Assembly: GCF_039888675.1 (NCBI RefSeq)
Contig: NZ_JBDQQR010000001.1
Span: forward strand, 2,108,001 to 2,172,000
Length of the DNA: 64,000 nt
DNA from: Mesorhizobium sp. CAU 1732
Lineage (GTDB): Bacteria > Pseudomonadota > Alphaproteobacteria > Rhizobiales > Rhizobiaceae
Direction of reading: 5' to 3'
Below are positions 38,478 to 47,783 of the stretch, in pieces. The notes beneath the pieces were generated by a model. That model saw only the letters and a list, made by a program, of their open reading frames with translations. It had not been told where the DNA came from and ran no database searches. Both the position numbers and the translations under genes were made by a program. Each line of letters starts with the position of its first letter. Position 1 is the first letter of the stretch.

Positions 38478-40679
38478 TCAGTTGTCCATGAAGGCCGGAA
38501 ACCAGCCTTCATGCGTCCGCTTGAGCTGCTCGACAGATATCGCACGCGCATTGCCGAGCTTCAAGGACGTGCCACCCGTCGTGCCGATGGACACGGCCGA
38601 GACTTCCGGGTTTGCGCTGTAGGTTTCGAAGGCGGCTTTGGTCATGGTGACAACGTAGCGGCCCTGATCCTCGCCGTAGAAGGCGGCCAGTTCGTCCTGC
38701 GCTTCGCCCGTCTCGACGATCGCGCCGATGCCGGACGCCATCGCCATTTCCGCCAGCGCCACGCCCAGTCCGCCGTCGGAACAGTCGTGCACGGCAGTGG
38801 CGATACCATCGCGGATGAGCTTGCGGACATGATCGCCAACGCGCTTTTCGTGCGCGAGATCGACCGGCGGCGGCGGACCGTCATTGCGGCCGAAGAGCTC
38901 ACGCAGATAGGCGGATTGGCCAAGATGGCTGCCGAGGGAATCAGGAGCGCCGATCACGACGATCTCATGATCTTCGGCGGCGAACGCGACACGCGCGGTT
39001 TTCGACCAATCGTCGATCAGGCCGACGCCGGCGATCGTGGGCGTCGGCAGGATGCCCCGGCCATTGGTTTCGTTGTAGAGCGAGACATTGCCGGACACGA
39101 TCGGGAAGTCGAGCGCGCGGCAGGCTTCGCCGATGCCTTTGATGGCATGGACGAGCTGTCCCATGATTTCGGGCCGCTCGGGATTGCCGAAATTCAGGTT
39201 GTCTGTCGCCGCGAGCGGCAGCGCACCGGTCGCGGTGATGTTGCGCCAGCATTCGGCGACCGCCTGCTTGCCGCCCTCGAAGGGATCGGCCTCGCAATAG
39301 CGCGGATTGACGTCCGACGAGAAGGCGAGCGCCTTGGTGGCATGCCCCTCGACGCGCGTGACGCCGGCATCGCCGCCGGGAAGCTGCAACGAGTTGCCCT
39401 GGATGAGCGTGTCGTACTGCTCCCACACCCAGCGCCGCGACGACAGGTTGGGAGAGCCGACGAGCTTCAGGAGCGCATCGGCAATGTCCATGTCGGCCAC
39501 GTCCTCGCGAGCGAGTGGCTCCGGCACTTTCGGCGCGACCCATGGGCGATCATATTCAGGCGCTTCGTCGCCAAGTTCCTTGATGGGAAGGTTTGCGACT
39601 TCCTCGCCCTGGTGGATGACACGGAACCGCAGGTCGTCGGTTGTCTCGCCGACGATGGCGAAGTCGAGCCCCCATTTGTGGAAGATCGCCTGGGCTTCTT
39701 CTTCCTTTTCCGGACGCAGCACCATGAGCATGCGCTCCTGGCTCTCCGACAGCATCATCTCGTAGGCCGACATCTGCTCTTCGCGCACCGGCACCTTGTC
39801 GAGTTCGAGGCGGATGCCGAGATCGCCCTTCGCGCCCATCTCGACGGCGGAACAGGTGAGGCCGGCAGCACCCATGTCCTGGATGGCGATGACGGCGCCG
39901 GATGCCATCAATTCGAGGCAAGCTTCCAGCAGGCACTTTTCGGTGAAGGGATCGCCGACCTGAACGGTCGGGCGTTTCTCCTCGATCGAATCGTCGAATT
40001 CGGCCGATGCCATCGTCGCGCCGCCGACGCCGTCGCGCCCGGTCTTCGCGCCGAGATAAACGACCGGCAGACCGACGCCCTTGGCCTCCGACAGGAAGAT
40101 CTTGTCGGCATCCGCAAGGCCGGCCGCGAACGCATTGACGAGGATGTTGCCGTTGTAGCGTTCGTCGAACTGCACTTCGCCGCCGACCGTCGGCACGCCG
40201 AAGGAATTGCCGTAACCGCCGACGCCCGCGACAACGCCCGAGACGAGATGCTTCGTCTTGGTATGATCCGGCTCGCCGAAGCGCAGGGCGTTCATGGCCG
40301 CGATCGGCCGCGCGCCCATGGTGAACACGTCGCGCAGGATGCCGCCGACACCCGTCGCTGCGCCCTGATAGGGCTCGATATAGGACGGGTGGTTGTGGCT
40401 CTCCATCTTGAAGATGACCGTCTGGCCGTCTCCGATGTCGACAACACCGGCATTCTCGCCCGGCCCCTGGATGACGCGCGGACCCTTGGTCGGCAGGGTC
40501 TTCAGCCACTTCTTGGACGATTTGTATGAGCAGTGCTCGTTCCACATCGCCGAGAAGATGCCGAGCTCGGTGAAGCTCGGCTCACGCCCGATCAGATCGA
40601 GAATGCGTTGATATTCATCGGGCTTGAGGCCATGCGATGCGACGAGGTCGTCGGTGATCGGAATGTCGTTGCGGATCAT
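38478..40679 (-). CDS. purL: Phosphoribosylformylglycinamidine synthase subunit PurL (small type), 733 aa
   Basis: Synthetase subunit of FGAM synthase; works with PurQ (glutaminase) and PurS. Begins [40 protein letters not shown] and [20 protein letters not shown] match the family; [20 protein letters not shown] has the conserved HNHP. Length fits the ~740-aa small PurL that needs PurS, and purS is present at 44500. The ATG 40679 is chosen; the frame is open further upstream. Confidence 0.98.
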   Translation of the reverse strand: MIRNDIPITDDLVASHGLKPDEYQRILDLIGREPSFTELGIFSAMWNEHCSYKSSKKWLKTLPTKGPRVIQGPGENAGVVDIGDGQTVIFKMESHNHPSYIEPYQGAATGVGGILRDVFTMGARPIAAMNALRFGEPDHTKTKHLVSGVVAGVGGYGNSFGVPTVGGEVQFDERYNGNILVNAFAAGLADADKIFLSEAKGVGLPVVYLGAKTGRDGVGGATMASAEFDDSIEEKRPTVQVGDPFTEKCLLEACLELMASGAVIAIQDMGAAGLTCSAVEMGAKGDLGIRLELDKVPVREEQMSAYEMMLSESQERMLMVLRPEKEEEAQAIFHKWGLDFAIVGETTDDLRFRVIHQGEEVANLPIKELGDEAPEYDRPWVAPKVPEPLAREDVADMDIADALLKLVGSPNLSSRRWVWEQYDTLIQGNSLQLPGGDAGVTRVEGHATKALAFSSDVNPRYCEADPFEGGKQAVAECWRNITATGALPLAATDNLNFGNPERPEIMGQLVHAIKGIGEACRALDFPIVSGNVSLYNETNGRGILPTPTIAGVGLIDDWSKTARVAFAAEDHEIVVIGAPDSLGSHLGQSAYLRELFGRNDGPPPPVDLAHEKRVGDHVRKLIRDGIATAVHDCSDGGLGVALAEMAMASGIGAIVETGEAQDELAAFYGEDQGRYVVTMTKAAFETYSANPEVSAVSIGTTGGTSLKLGNARAISVEQLKRTHEGWFPAFMDN

Positions 40680-40841
40680 GCGCGCGCCGCTGTCCTTTGT
40701 GAACGGGAGTTGCGGTTCCTTAGCGCACAAGCCGCCCACAATGAACCGCAAATCTCACGAAAGCTGGGGCTATCGGAGGATTTGCAGGCTGCCCGATGAG
40801 GACGCGCGCTTCTTCGCCCTGCTTGCGGGGAGAAGGAACAT

Positions 40842-42260
40842 TCAGCCGAACGTGTCGTAGCCGGCGCGGCCCTCGTCGAGCAGGCTGCGGATGACCGACA
40901 GCCCTTGCACGACATCATCCCGGTTGCGCGGTGCCGAGACGCCGAGCCGGACGCGGTGGAATACCTGCTCGGTGCGGCCCGCCTTGAATTCGTCCTCGTC
41001 GTCGATGAGGACGCCGCGCTGGTAGGCCGCGTTCTTGAATGTGCCGGACAGCCAAGGGTCGGGAAGCAGGAGCCAGATGAACGGCACGTTGGGCCGCCAG
41101 GAAAACTCAAAACCGTCCAGCCTGTCGCGCGCGATCGCCAGGCGCGCATTGATCTCGGCGATAGAGCGCGTGCGGATGGCTGCAGCCTCGCCCGACAGGA
41201 CGAGACGGGAGCAGAGTTCTGCAAGGATGAACGGCATGCCGCCGGTCACCATCTTGTGCGCGACGCGGATGCGGTCGTTGAAGTGGGGAGGGCACATCAC
41301 CCAGCCACCGCGCACGCCGGCCGCGACCGATTTCGACAGCCCGCCCACGAGGAACGTGCGCTCCGGCGCGAAGTCGGCAAGAAGCGGTGTCGGATCGTCG
41401 GTGAGCGCGCCGTACAGGTCGTCTTCCACGAGCCAGACATTGTGCCGGCGCGCGATATCCGCGATTTCTCTCCGCCGCGCTTCGGGCATCGTCGCCAGCG
41501 TCGGGTTCTGCGCCGTGGGCATCAGGAATGCGATCTTGGGATGGCGTTGCGCGCAGACGCGCTCGAAATCCTCGGGGATCACGCCATTGTCGTCCGATGC
41601 GATCAGCGTCGTGCGCCGCCCGATCAGCCCCGCGCTGCGGGCAAGCTGCGAATAGGTGACGCGCTCGAACGCGATGCTGTCGCCGGGCGCGGTGACCGCG
41701 GAGATGACGGCCATGACGCCGGCATGGACGCCGAGCGTCGGCACGATGCAATCGGGGGCGGGCATCGTCTGGTTGCGCGACAGCCATTGCGCACCCGCCT
41801 CGAACCAGCGATCGGGAAACTGGCGCGTATAGCTTGCCACATCGTCAAAATGATCGCGGTGGATGTCCGCCAGGATTGTGCCGATTGCCATGCTCTGGCC
41901 CACCTCGGGCGCGGCCGTGCTGTCGAAGCGCAGCTTGCCGGCGGGGGCCTCGTAGAATCGCGTGCCGTCCATCGCGCCCGACAACGGTTCCTGCACGGAT
42001 TGCGGCATCGGCGTCGAACGATCGAGAACGTAGGTTCCACGCCCCACTTCACCACTGACCAGCCCGCGCTCACGGACAAGCCCATAGGCGCGTCCGACAG
42101 TGCCGACCGTCACGCCGAGATCGTAGGCGAGGTCGCGCTGGGGCGGCAGTCTGTTACCGGCAGGGATCGCGCCTGAAAAAATGTCACGCTCGATGCTGTC
42201 CGCAAGGCGAACATAGAGCGGCCCGCTCCCGCTGGTGAGGTCTGGAATCCAAGTTGTCAT
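40842..42260 (-). CDS. MocR/GntR-type transcriptional regulator with aminotransferase domain, 472 aa
   Basis: N-terminal GntR winged helix (residues about 12-80: LYVRLADSIERDIFSGAIPA, LPPQRDLAYDLGVTVGTVGR) and C-terminal fold-type I aminotransferase domain (about 115-470) with PLP Lys in GGLSKSVAAGVRGGW. MocR proteins use PLP or an amino acid as effector. The neighbour is a divergent DUF1127 gene with a 10-bp inverted repeat and overlapping promoters between them, which indicates autoregulation and control of that gene. Confidence 0.92.
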   Translation of the reverse strand: MTTWIPDLTSGSGPLYVRLADSIERDIFSGAIPAGNRLPPQRDLAYDLGVTVGTVGRAYGLVRERGLVSGEVGRGTYVLDRSTPMPQSVQEPLSGAMDGTRFYEAPAGKLRFDSTAAPEVGQSMAIGTILADIHRDHFDDVASYTRQFPDRWFEAGAQWLSRNQTMPAPDCIVPTLGVHAGVMAVISAVTAPGDSIAFERVTYSQLARSAGLIGRRTTLIASDDNGVIPEDFERVCAQRHPKIAFLMPTAQNPTLATMPEARRREIADIARRHNVWLVEDDLYGALTDDPTPLLADFAPERTFLVGGLSKSVAAGVRGGWVMCPPHFNDRIRVAHKMVTGGMPFILAELCSRLVLSGEAAAIRTRSIAEINARLAIARDRLDGFEFSWRPNVPFIWLLLPDPWLSGTFKNAAYQRGVLIDDEDEFKAGRTEQVFHRVRLGVSAPRNRDDVVQGLSVIRSLLDEGRAGYDTFG

Positions 42261-42277
42261 GGTGACAAGTTTCTATA

Positions 42278-42306
42278 TTGCCCGGGAAATCGAGTCAATG
42301 CATACG
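42278..42306 (+). promoter_or_regulatory. Predicted promoter of the DUF1127 gene
   Basis: TTGCCC (42278-42283), 17-nt spacer, CATACG (42301-42306). On the minus strand a TTGACT (42294-42299) with TATAGA about 15 nt on forms the likely mocR promoter, so the two divergent promoters interlock. Confidence 0.35.
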
Positions 42307-42330
42307 AATTAGACCGCTACAATTCGTATG
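42301..42330. promoter_or_regulatory. Perfect 10-bp inverted repeat, likely MocR operator
   Basis: CATACGAATT-N10-AATTCGTATG; the half-site also recurs loosely as TACAATT at 42318 and 42349, 31 bp apart. The repeat covers the predicted DUF1127 -10 and lies next to the MocR start region. Confidence 0.6.
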
Positions 42331-42343
42331 AGGATTGAAGAAA

Positions 42344-42562
42344 ATGAGTACAATTGATACAATAAAGGAGGTGCAGTCGCGGCAGCCAGTCCTTCGGCGC
42401 CTGGCGCGCTGGATGTTCTCGCTGATGGGGCGTTATGATCTGGCGGCGGAGCGTTATCGCAGCCGCGCTGCGCTGAGAGAGTTGAACGACAGCCAGTTGA
42501 AGGATATCGGGCTGACGCGCCGCGAAGCCGTTCGCGAAGGCACGCGTGCATTCTGGGACTAG
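42344..42562 (+). CDS. DUF1127 small protein, 72 aa
   Basis: C-terminal YjiS-type DUF1127 motif: RYRSRAALRELNDSQLKDIG, followed by LTRREAVREGTR. N-terminus is short and basic. In Rhizobiales and Rhodobacterales such small proteins bind RNA or act in phosphate/carbon regulation, but this member is uncharacterised. ATG 42344 with AGGATTGAAGAA upstream; a TTG at 42335 is in frame. Divergent from mocR and overlaps the convergent Pr6Pr stop by 4 bp. Confidence 0.88.
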   Translation: MSTIDTIKEVQSRQPVLRRLARWMFSLMGRYDLAAERYRSRAALRELNDSQLKDIGLTRREAVREGTRAFWD

Positions 42563-43182
42563 GGTTTTCGACTTGGGATCGCCAGTAAACCGTCGACGAT
42601 GATGACCAGCGCTCCGACACAAGCGAAGAGACAGACGACGACCCCGACGGATACCGCCACGGATGGCATGCTTTTCACCGAAAGATCGAGGAACGGGTAT
42701 AGATATTCGCCGTTCGTCGCCCCGCGGAAGAGCGCGTAAAAGAGATAGAAGAACGGGAAAGCGAGCCAGCCGGGCAGGTTCGACCATCGTGCGCTGCCGT
42801 TTCGGCCGACGCTCAGCCACCAGATGACGTAGAAGATCGGCGCCACGTAGTGCAGCGCGAAATCCGCGAGATAATGCAGCCCCTCAGGCTGCCAGAGCGC
42901 GGCCAACACGACGTAATAGACGACGCCGACGACTGCGATCGTCATCGCAACGCCATTGCGAACGCTGTCCCGCAGGAAAAAGGCTGGCTGTCCGCTCAGA
43001 TCCGCCGCGTAGACCAGTACGGCGGCAATGTTCGTCAGAATCGTGAAGAAGCTGAGATAATAGAGGGTGGCAGCCGGCAGCGAGTGGCCGAGTTGCATGT
43101 AGGCGGGCACGGTGACGATCACCTGTGCAATCAACCCGAACGCGCCAATCAGCAAACCGAGAGCCGGGAGCGCGCTGCGCAT
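42559..43182 (-). CDS. Pr6Pr family membrane protein, 207 aa
   Basis: Six hydrophobic segments, including ALPALGLLIGAFGLIAQVIV, TLYYLSFFTILTNIAAVLVY, VAMTIAVVGVVYYVVLAALW and HYVAPIFYVIWWLSV. The YLSFFTILTN motif and late GWLAFPFFYLFYALFRG are typical of the Pr6Pr group of small membrane proteins, function unknown. Ends convergent with the DUF1127 gene. Confidence 0.8.
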   Translation of the reverse strand: MRSALPALGLLIGAFGLIAQVIVTVPAYMQLGHSLPAATLYYLSFFTILTNIAAVLVYAADLSGQPAFFLRDSVRNGVAMTIAVVGVVYYVVLAALWQPEGLHYLADFALHYVAPIFYVIWWLSVGRNGSARWSNLPGWLAFPFFYLFYALFRGATNGEYLYPFLDLSVKSMPSVAVSVGVVVCLFACVGALVIIVDGLLAIPSRKP

Positions 43183-43185
43183 GGC

Positions 43186-43593
43186 TCAGGCGCTTCCGGT
43201 GCAGTCCGAGCTGCCCGACGCCCACCGCCTGACGTCGGAATTGATCCGCGCGCCCTGCGGCTGGTCCATCAACGGACCAAACGTCGTGACCTGACCGCCA
43301 GCCCCTTCCGCCTGCACGACGAGGAGCGGCTTTCCGCCGAAATTGTTCTTCGGCACGAGGAGAAAGCGCGGCTTGCCGGAAAACGAGTTGAGTTCGTTCG
43401 CGAAGCTGTAGTTTCGAAACGCTGGGTCGCGGCTGTCGAACCAGCAGCGGTAGGCAGCAATCGCGACCTGTTCCATGTTGCGCAGCGCGGCACTTTTTCC
43501 CGAGGGCGATACAGCCTGGGGCGATGTGCGTTCAGACTGGCAACCGGCCAGAAAAGCGACGAGCAGAACGGCAGTCGCGATGCGAACCGTCAC
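43186..43593 (-). CDS. Lipoprotein of unknown function, 135 aa
   Basis: Signal with lipobox LVAFLAGC (Cys18) and a ~115-residue mature part with conserved-looking [40 protein letters not shown] and a C-terminal Cys. Similar small lipoproteins sit next to purQ in other rhizobia (from memory). Its start overlaps the purQ stop by 4 bp, so it is translationally coupled to purQ. Confidence 0.75.
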   Translation of the reverse strand: MTVRIATAVLLVAFLAGCQSERTSPQAVSPSGKSAALRNMEQVAIAAYRCWFDSRDPAFRNYSFANELNSFSGKPRFLLVPKNNFGGKPLLVVQAEGAGGQVTTFGPLMDQPQGARINSDVRRWASGSSDCTGSA

Positions 43594-44258
43594 GCGGCTT
43601 TCCCCAGCACACCTTCGAACAGCGCACGGCCGTCGGAGCCGCCATGGGCCGCTTCGATGAGGTTTTCGGGGTGTGGCATCAGGCCCAGCACATTGCCGCT
43701 CTCGCTGACGATGCCGGCGATGTCGTTCATCGATCCGTTCGGATTGGTGCCTTCGGCATAGCGGAAGACCACCTGGCCTTCGCCTTCGATGCGGGCAAGC
43801 GCCTCGGCGTCGGCGAAGAAGTTGCCGTCATGATGCGCGACGGGGGACCGGATGACCTGGCCGGGCGCGTAGGCGCGAGTGAAGGCCGTGTTCGTGTTGG
43901 TGACCTCGAGCTTAACCTCGCGGCAGACGAATTTGAGCGAGGCGTTGCGCATCAGTGCGCCCGGAAGCAGGCCGGCCTCGAGCAGGATCTGGAAGCCGTT
44001 GCACACGCCCATGACCATGACACCTTGTGCCGCCTTGTCCGCGACCGCACGCATCACCGGCATGCGCGCGGCTATCGCACCGCACCGCAGGTAGTCGCCA
44101 TACGAAAAGCCGCCGGGAATGACGATCAGGTCGACGTCGGGTATCTCGGTATCGGTCTGCCAGACGGTCTGCGGCGCGTGGCCCGAAATCTTCGTCAGCG
44201 CCGCGATCATGTCGCGGTCGCGGTTGAGGCCGGGCAGGAGGACGACTGCTGATTTCAT
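43590..44258 (-). CDS. purQ: FGAM synthase glutaminase subunit PurQ, 222 aa
   Basis: Class I glutamine amidotransferase subunit supplying ammonia to PurL. Nucleophile Cys in [20 protein letters not shown], His-Glu in [18 protein letters not shown]-terminus [20 protein letters not shown]. The preceding small coiled-coil gene overlaps it by 4 bp; the lipoprotein gene overlaps its stop. Part of the purC-purS-coiled-coil-purQ operon. Confidence 0.97.
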   Translation of the reverse strand: MKSAVVLLPGLNRDRDMIAALTKISGHAPQTVWQTDTEIPDVDLIVIPGGFSYGDYLRCGAIAARMPVMRAVADKAAQGVMVMGVCNGFQILLEAGLLPGALMRNASLKFVCREVKLEVTNTNTAFTRAYAPGQVIRSPVAHHDGNFFADAEALARIEGEGQVVFRYAEGTNPNGSMNDIAGIVSESGNVLGLMPHPENLIEAAHGGSDGRALFEGVLGKAA

Positions 44259-44482
44259 TTTGGCTCGTATGGGGTAGGAGATTCGGCGAGTTCGCGAAGT
44301 TCAAGGCGCTTCTCGATACGCTCCAGCCGCTCGTCGTGGCGATCAAGCCTGCGGTTGACGCCCGCCAGCGCCTCTTCGGTGCCGGTCATCCGTCGCTTGA
44401 GTTCCTGCAGGCGTGCTTCGGAAAGATCGCCATGAACTCGCTTCAGAAGTTCGTACATCAGTTCGTTCGTCACTTCGGGCAT
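44255..44482 (-). CDS. Small coiled-coil protein between purS and purQ, 75 aa
   Basis: From ATG 44482: [20 protein letters not shown], then heptad-rich [20 protein letters not shown] and [20 protein letters not shown], highly charged and predicted coiled coil, and a Pro-containing tail. Such a gene recurs between purS and purQ in Rhizobiales. 17 bp from purS and overlapping purQ by 4 bp. Function unknown; a scaffold for the PurSQL complex or accidental passenger cannot be told apart. Confidence 0.75.
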   Translation of the reverse strand: MPEVTNELMYELLKRVHGDLSEARLQELKRRMTGTEEALAGVNRRLDRHDERLERIEKRLELRELAESPTPYEPK

Positions 44483-44499
44483 GACGCCTCCGCACAACC

Positions 44500-44742
44500 T
44501 CAGGTTATGCTGACACTGTAATTCTCGATCACCGTGTTGGCGAGGAGCTTTTCGCACATGTCCTTGAGCGAGGCCTCTGCGCCGTTCGCGTCGGTGCCGT
44601 CGATCTCGATATCGAAGACCTTGCCCTGTCGGACCGCGCCGACGCCGTCGAAACCCAGCGCGCCAAGCGCGCCTTCGATCGCTTTACCCTGAGGGTCGAG
44701 AACGCCGTTCTTGAGAGTGACGGTGACGCGTGCCTTGATCAC
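44500..44742 (-). CDS. purS: FGAM synthase subunit PurS, 80 aa
   Basis: Small subunit bridging PurQ and PurL: KARVTVTLKNGVLDPQGKAI, EGALGALGFDGVGAVRQGK, VFDIEIDG and the end LANTVIENYSVSI. Full length. Between purC and the coiled-coil gene. Confidence 0.96.
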   Translation of the reverse strand: MIKARVTVTLKNGVLDPQGKAIEGALGALGFDGVGAVRQGKVFDIEIDGTDANGAEASLKDMCEKLLANTVIENYSVSIT

Positions 44743-44794
44743 GGGCTGAGCTTCCTTGCAGGCTATCGAATACAGGCTTGGCGGGGAAAGCGTC

Positions 44795-45586
44795 CTAGTG
44801 GACGCTGTCCTTGCCGGGCTTGGAGGAGACGAGGACGGGGCCGCTCGGGCGAGGGGGCTCGTTCTCGTTCATGATGCCGAGACGGCGCGCGACTTCCTGA
44901 TAGGCCTCGACGAGGCCGCCCATGTCGCGGCGGAACCGGTCCTTGTCGAGCTTGTCGTTCGTGGCGATATCCCACAGACGGCAGGAATCGGGCGAAATCT
45001 CGTCGGCGACGACGATGCGCATCATGTCACCCTCGAACAGGCGGCCGCACTCGATCTTGAAATCGACGAGCTGAATGCCGACGCCGAGGAAGAGGCCGGT
45101 CAGGAAGTCGTTGACGCGGATGGCGAGCGCCATGATGTCGTCGATTTCCTGCGGGCTCGCCCAGCCGAAGGCCGTGACGTGCTCTTCCGAGACCATCGGG
45201 TCATCAAGCGCGTCGGCCTTGTAGTAGAATTCGATGATCGAGCGCGGCAGCACCGTGCCTTCCTCGATGCCGAGGCGCTTTGCCAGCGAGCCGGCCGCGA
45301 TGTTGCGCACGACGATCTCGAGCGGGATGATCTCGACTTCCTTGATCAACTGCTCGCGCATGTTGAGGCGGCGGATGAAGTGGGTCGGGATGCCGATGCG
45401 GTTCAAATGCGTGAAGATGTGCTCGGAAATGCGGTTGTTGAGCACGCCCTTTCCGTCGACGACTTCATGCTTCTTCTTGTTGAACGCCGTGGCGTCGTCC
45501 TTGAAGAACTGGATGAGGGTGCCAGGCTCGGGTCCCTCGTAAAGGATCTTGGCCTTGCCTTCGTAGATGCGGCGGCGACGGTTCAT
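44795..45586 (-). CDS. purC: SAICAR synthase PurC, 263 aa
   Basis: ATP-dependent ligation of aspartate to [24 protein letters not shown] at the start, [62 protein letters not shown]-terminal ~15-residue Pro/Lys-rich tail is extra. Start of the pur operon that runs to purQ. Confidence 0.97.
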   Translation of the reverse strand: MNRRRRIYEGKAKILYEGPEPGTLIQFFKDDATAFNKKKHEVVDGKGVLNNRISEHIFTHLNRIGIPTHFIRRLNMREQLIKEVEIIPLEIVVRNIAAGSLAKRLGIEEGTVLPRSIIEFYYKADALDDPMVSEEHVTAFGWASPQEIDDIMALAIRVNDFLTGLFLGVGIQLVDFKIECGRLFEGDMMRIVVADEISPDSCRLWDIATNDKLDKDRFRRDMGGLVEAYQEVARRLGIMNENEPPRPSGPVLVSSKPGKDSVH

Positions 45587-45850
45587 GGCTATCTCTGGTC
45601 TGGGAGCGGCGTTTCCGCCACGACTCCTGTTTCGGCAGTTCGTTTGCCAGCGACGTGGATTCTCAGCCGGTCTCTATCCCAATCGCGCGATATCCTCAAT
45701 CAGCAAATAGGTCGGCGGCGCGCCAATCCAATGCCAAATGCAGTCGTCGGATGGGGCAGCCGCATATTGACCATCGCGCGGCCTTTTGGTTTGAGAGGCA
45801 AGCCCCTATATCGGTCGTCAGGATTCGACGTCAAGCTGGAGGAATTGACC

Positions 45851-46168
45851 ATGGACATGAAGGACCGCAAGGACGCCTTCGAGAACAAGTTCGCTCATGA
45901 TGAGGAACTGAAGTTCAAGGCGATGGCCCGCCGCAACAAGATGCTTGGCCTGTGGGCGGCGGAAAAGCTCGGCAAATCCGGCGATGAAGCCGAAGCCTAC
46001 GCCCGGGAAGTCGTGGCGTCCGATTTCGAGGAAGCCGGCGACCATGACGTCTTCCGCAAGGTGCGCAAGGATTTCGATGCGGCCGGCGTTGATCAGTCGG
46101 ACCATCAGATCCGTCGCCACATGGACGAAATGCTGCATACGGCCGTCGAGCAGATTCAATCATCCTGA
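45851..46168 (+). CDS. DUF1476 protein, ATP synthase zeta-subunit family, 105 aa
   Basis: The family includes the alphaproteobacterial F1-ATPase inhibitor zeta (named in Paracoccus). Visible: DMKDRKDAFENKFAHDEELK, FKAMARRNKMLGLWAAEKLG, VVASDFEEAGDHDVFRKVR and RHMDEMLHTAVEQIQSS. The N-terminal region is the inhibitory part in characterised members. Ends at an intrinsic terminator; it is monocistronic and divergent from purC. Confidence 0.88.
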   Translation: MDMKDRKDAFENKFAHDEELKFKAMARRNKMLGLWAAEKLGKSGDEAEAYAREVVASDFEEAGDHDVFRKVRKDFDAAGVDQSDHQIRRHMDEMLHTAVEQIQSS

Positions 46169-46193
46169 TTGACTCGCATTGCCTGGACCCATC

Positions 46194-46224
46194 GAACCGC
46201 CCGCCTGCCGGGCGGTTTTTCTTT
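46194..46224 (+). terminator. Intrinsic terminator of the DUF1476 gene
   Basis: ACCGCCCG-CCTG-CCGGGCGGT followed by TTTTCTTT. Confidence 0.85.
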
Positions 46225-46294
46225 GCGGGGCTTTGGTCGATCTGGTTGAATGCCTGCAAACGCCTCCGAACATGCCCAAGGGACATCTTCCGCC

Positions 46295-47065
46295 ATGACA
46301 CTTGCAGACCGCCTGAACGCCGGCGAAACCCTCTTCACGGCCTGGTCGGGTATCCCGGATGCGATCACGGTCGAGGCGGTGGCGAACACGGCCGTCGATG
46401 CGGTGACGCTCGACATGCAGCATGGCGGGCATCACGAGGACAGCGTCCTGCGCGGCCTTGCGCCGATCGTGGCGTCCGGCAAGCCGGGAATCGTGCGCAT
46501 TCCGGTCGGCCGCTTCGACATGGCGAGCAAGGCGCTGGATTACGGTGCGCAGGCCGTCATCGCGCCGATGATCAACACTATCGAGGATGCGCGCCTGTTC
46601 GCCAGATCGATGAAATATCCGCCGGTGGGCGAGCGCTCGTGGGGGGCGTCCTATGCCATGGCGCGCCAGAAGACGGCGGATGCCATGGGCTGGCTGGGAA
46701 GCGCGAATTCCAAGACGCTGGCCTTCGCGATGATCGAAACGCGCGAGGCGCTGGCTATTCTCGACGACATTCTTGCGGTGGACGGCATCGACGGCGTGCT
46801 GGTCGGCCCATCGGACTTCTCGATCGCCTGGAGCGGCGGCAAATCGGTCAACCCGTCGATGGAAGATATGATGGCAGCGGTTGGCGACATCGGCCAACGC
46901 ACGCGCGCCGCCTCGAAACATGCCGCGATCTATGTGGTCGATCCGGCGCTGACTGGGCGCTTCGTGGAGATGGGCTACCGCCTGCTGGCGCTCGGCTCCG
47001 AGCAGCGCTACATGGCGATCGGTGCGGAGACCTTGTTGAAGGCCGCGCGGGCTTCGATCAGGTAA
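46295..47065 (+). CDS. HpcH/HpaI family aldolase (HpaI-like), 256 aa
   Basis: Class II pyruvate aldolase with a divalent metal: VDAVTLDMQHGGHHEDSVLR (QHG with the His), VRIPVGRFDMASKALDYGAQ, VIAPMINTIEDARLFARSMK, IETREALAILDDILAVDGID, GVLVGPSDFSIAWSG. Related to 4-hydroxy-2-oxoheptanedioate aldolase; the natural substrate cannot be read from sequence. Start ATG 46295 (MTLADRLNAGE) or the in-frame ATG 46250. No pathway partners adjacent. Confidence 0.88.
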   Translation: MTLADRLNAGETLFTAWSGIPDAITVEAVANTAVDAVTLDMQHGGHHEDSVLRGLAPIVASGKPGIVRIPVGRFDMASKALDYGAQAVIAPMINTIEDARLFARSMKYPPVGERSWGASYAMARQKTADAMGWLGSANSKTLAFAMIETREALAILDDILAVDGIDGVLVGPSDFSIAWSGGKSVNPSMEDMMAAVGDIGQRTRAASKHAAIYVVDPALTGRFVEMGYRLLALGSEQRYMAIGAETLLKAARASIR

Positions 47066-47071
47066 GGTCTA

Positions 47072-47629
47072 TCAGAGCTTCGTCATGAAGTGGGCGAACG
47101 TCATCGAACCCTCGGGCCAAGGGCCGTGGCCCGATTCCGCGTTCAGATGCCCGGCTTCTCCGGCGTCTATGAACAGCGAACCCCAGGCGGCTGCGATGTC
47201 TTCGGCGACGTCGAAGTCGCAGAACGGGTCGTTGCGGCTCGCGATCGTGATGGACGGGAACGTCAGCGGTTCGCGCGGGTAGGGGCCGAACGTCATGAGA
47301 TGGCGCGGCCTGATGTCGGGATTGGCAACGTCCGGCGGTGCGACGAAAAACCCGCCTGCAACCTGCTTCTTCGTCTTTTCCAGCGCATGGATGGCGGCAG
47401 GAATGCCAAGCGAGTGGGCGATCAGCACGACCGGGCGTTCCGCCGCATCGATCGCTGCGGCGACGTTCGCCACCCAATCGTCGCGCACCGGCTTCGACCA
47501 TTCGGCCTGCTCGACGCGCCGCGCCGTCGACAGCTTGGCTTGCCAGCGCGTCTGCCAATGATCCGGCCCCGAATTGGTGTAGCCGGGAATGATGAGAATA
47601 TCTGCGTCCTTGACCTTCATGGCGGCCAT
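47072..47629 (-). CDS. RBBP9/YdeN family alpha/beta hydrolase, 185 aa
   Basis: Small serine hydrolase: ILIIPGYTNSGPDHWQTRWQ at the start, nucleophile elbow VVLIAHSLGIPAAIHALEK (Ser), acid in ASRNDPFCDF and His in AGHLNAESGHGPWPEG. Substrate unknown. ATG 47629 or 47620; the frame continues to 47794 upstream without similarity. Convergent with the HpcH gene. Confidence 0.88.
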   Translation of the reverse strand: MAAMKVKDADILIIPGYTNSGPDHWQTRWQAKLSTARRVEQAEWSKPVRDDWVANVAAAIDAAERPVVLIAHSLGIPAAIHALEKTKKQVAGGFFVAPPDVANPDIRPRHLMTFGPYPREPLTFPSITIASRNDPFCDFDVAEDIAAAWGSLFIDAGEAGHLNAESGHGPWPEGSMTFAHFMTKL

Positions 47630-47783
47630 GTAGCGAGGCGGGGCCGCCGTTGCAACCGCCCGAGAGGCGCTGCTCGCTTGAGTGAACACGGTGTCACCGC
47701 CGCAGCCGCTTGCGAAAGGCATGCCGGTCACCGATCTTCGAGCTTGACGCACCGCGGTGCAAAGCATCCGAACGGAGACAGAA

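Noticed and set aside
38178..40529. Open frame of 783 codons on the plus strand
   Set aside because: Antisense of purL and bolA; no recognisable protein.
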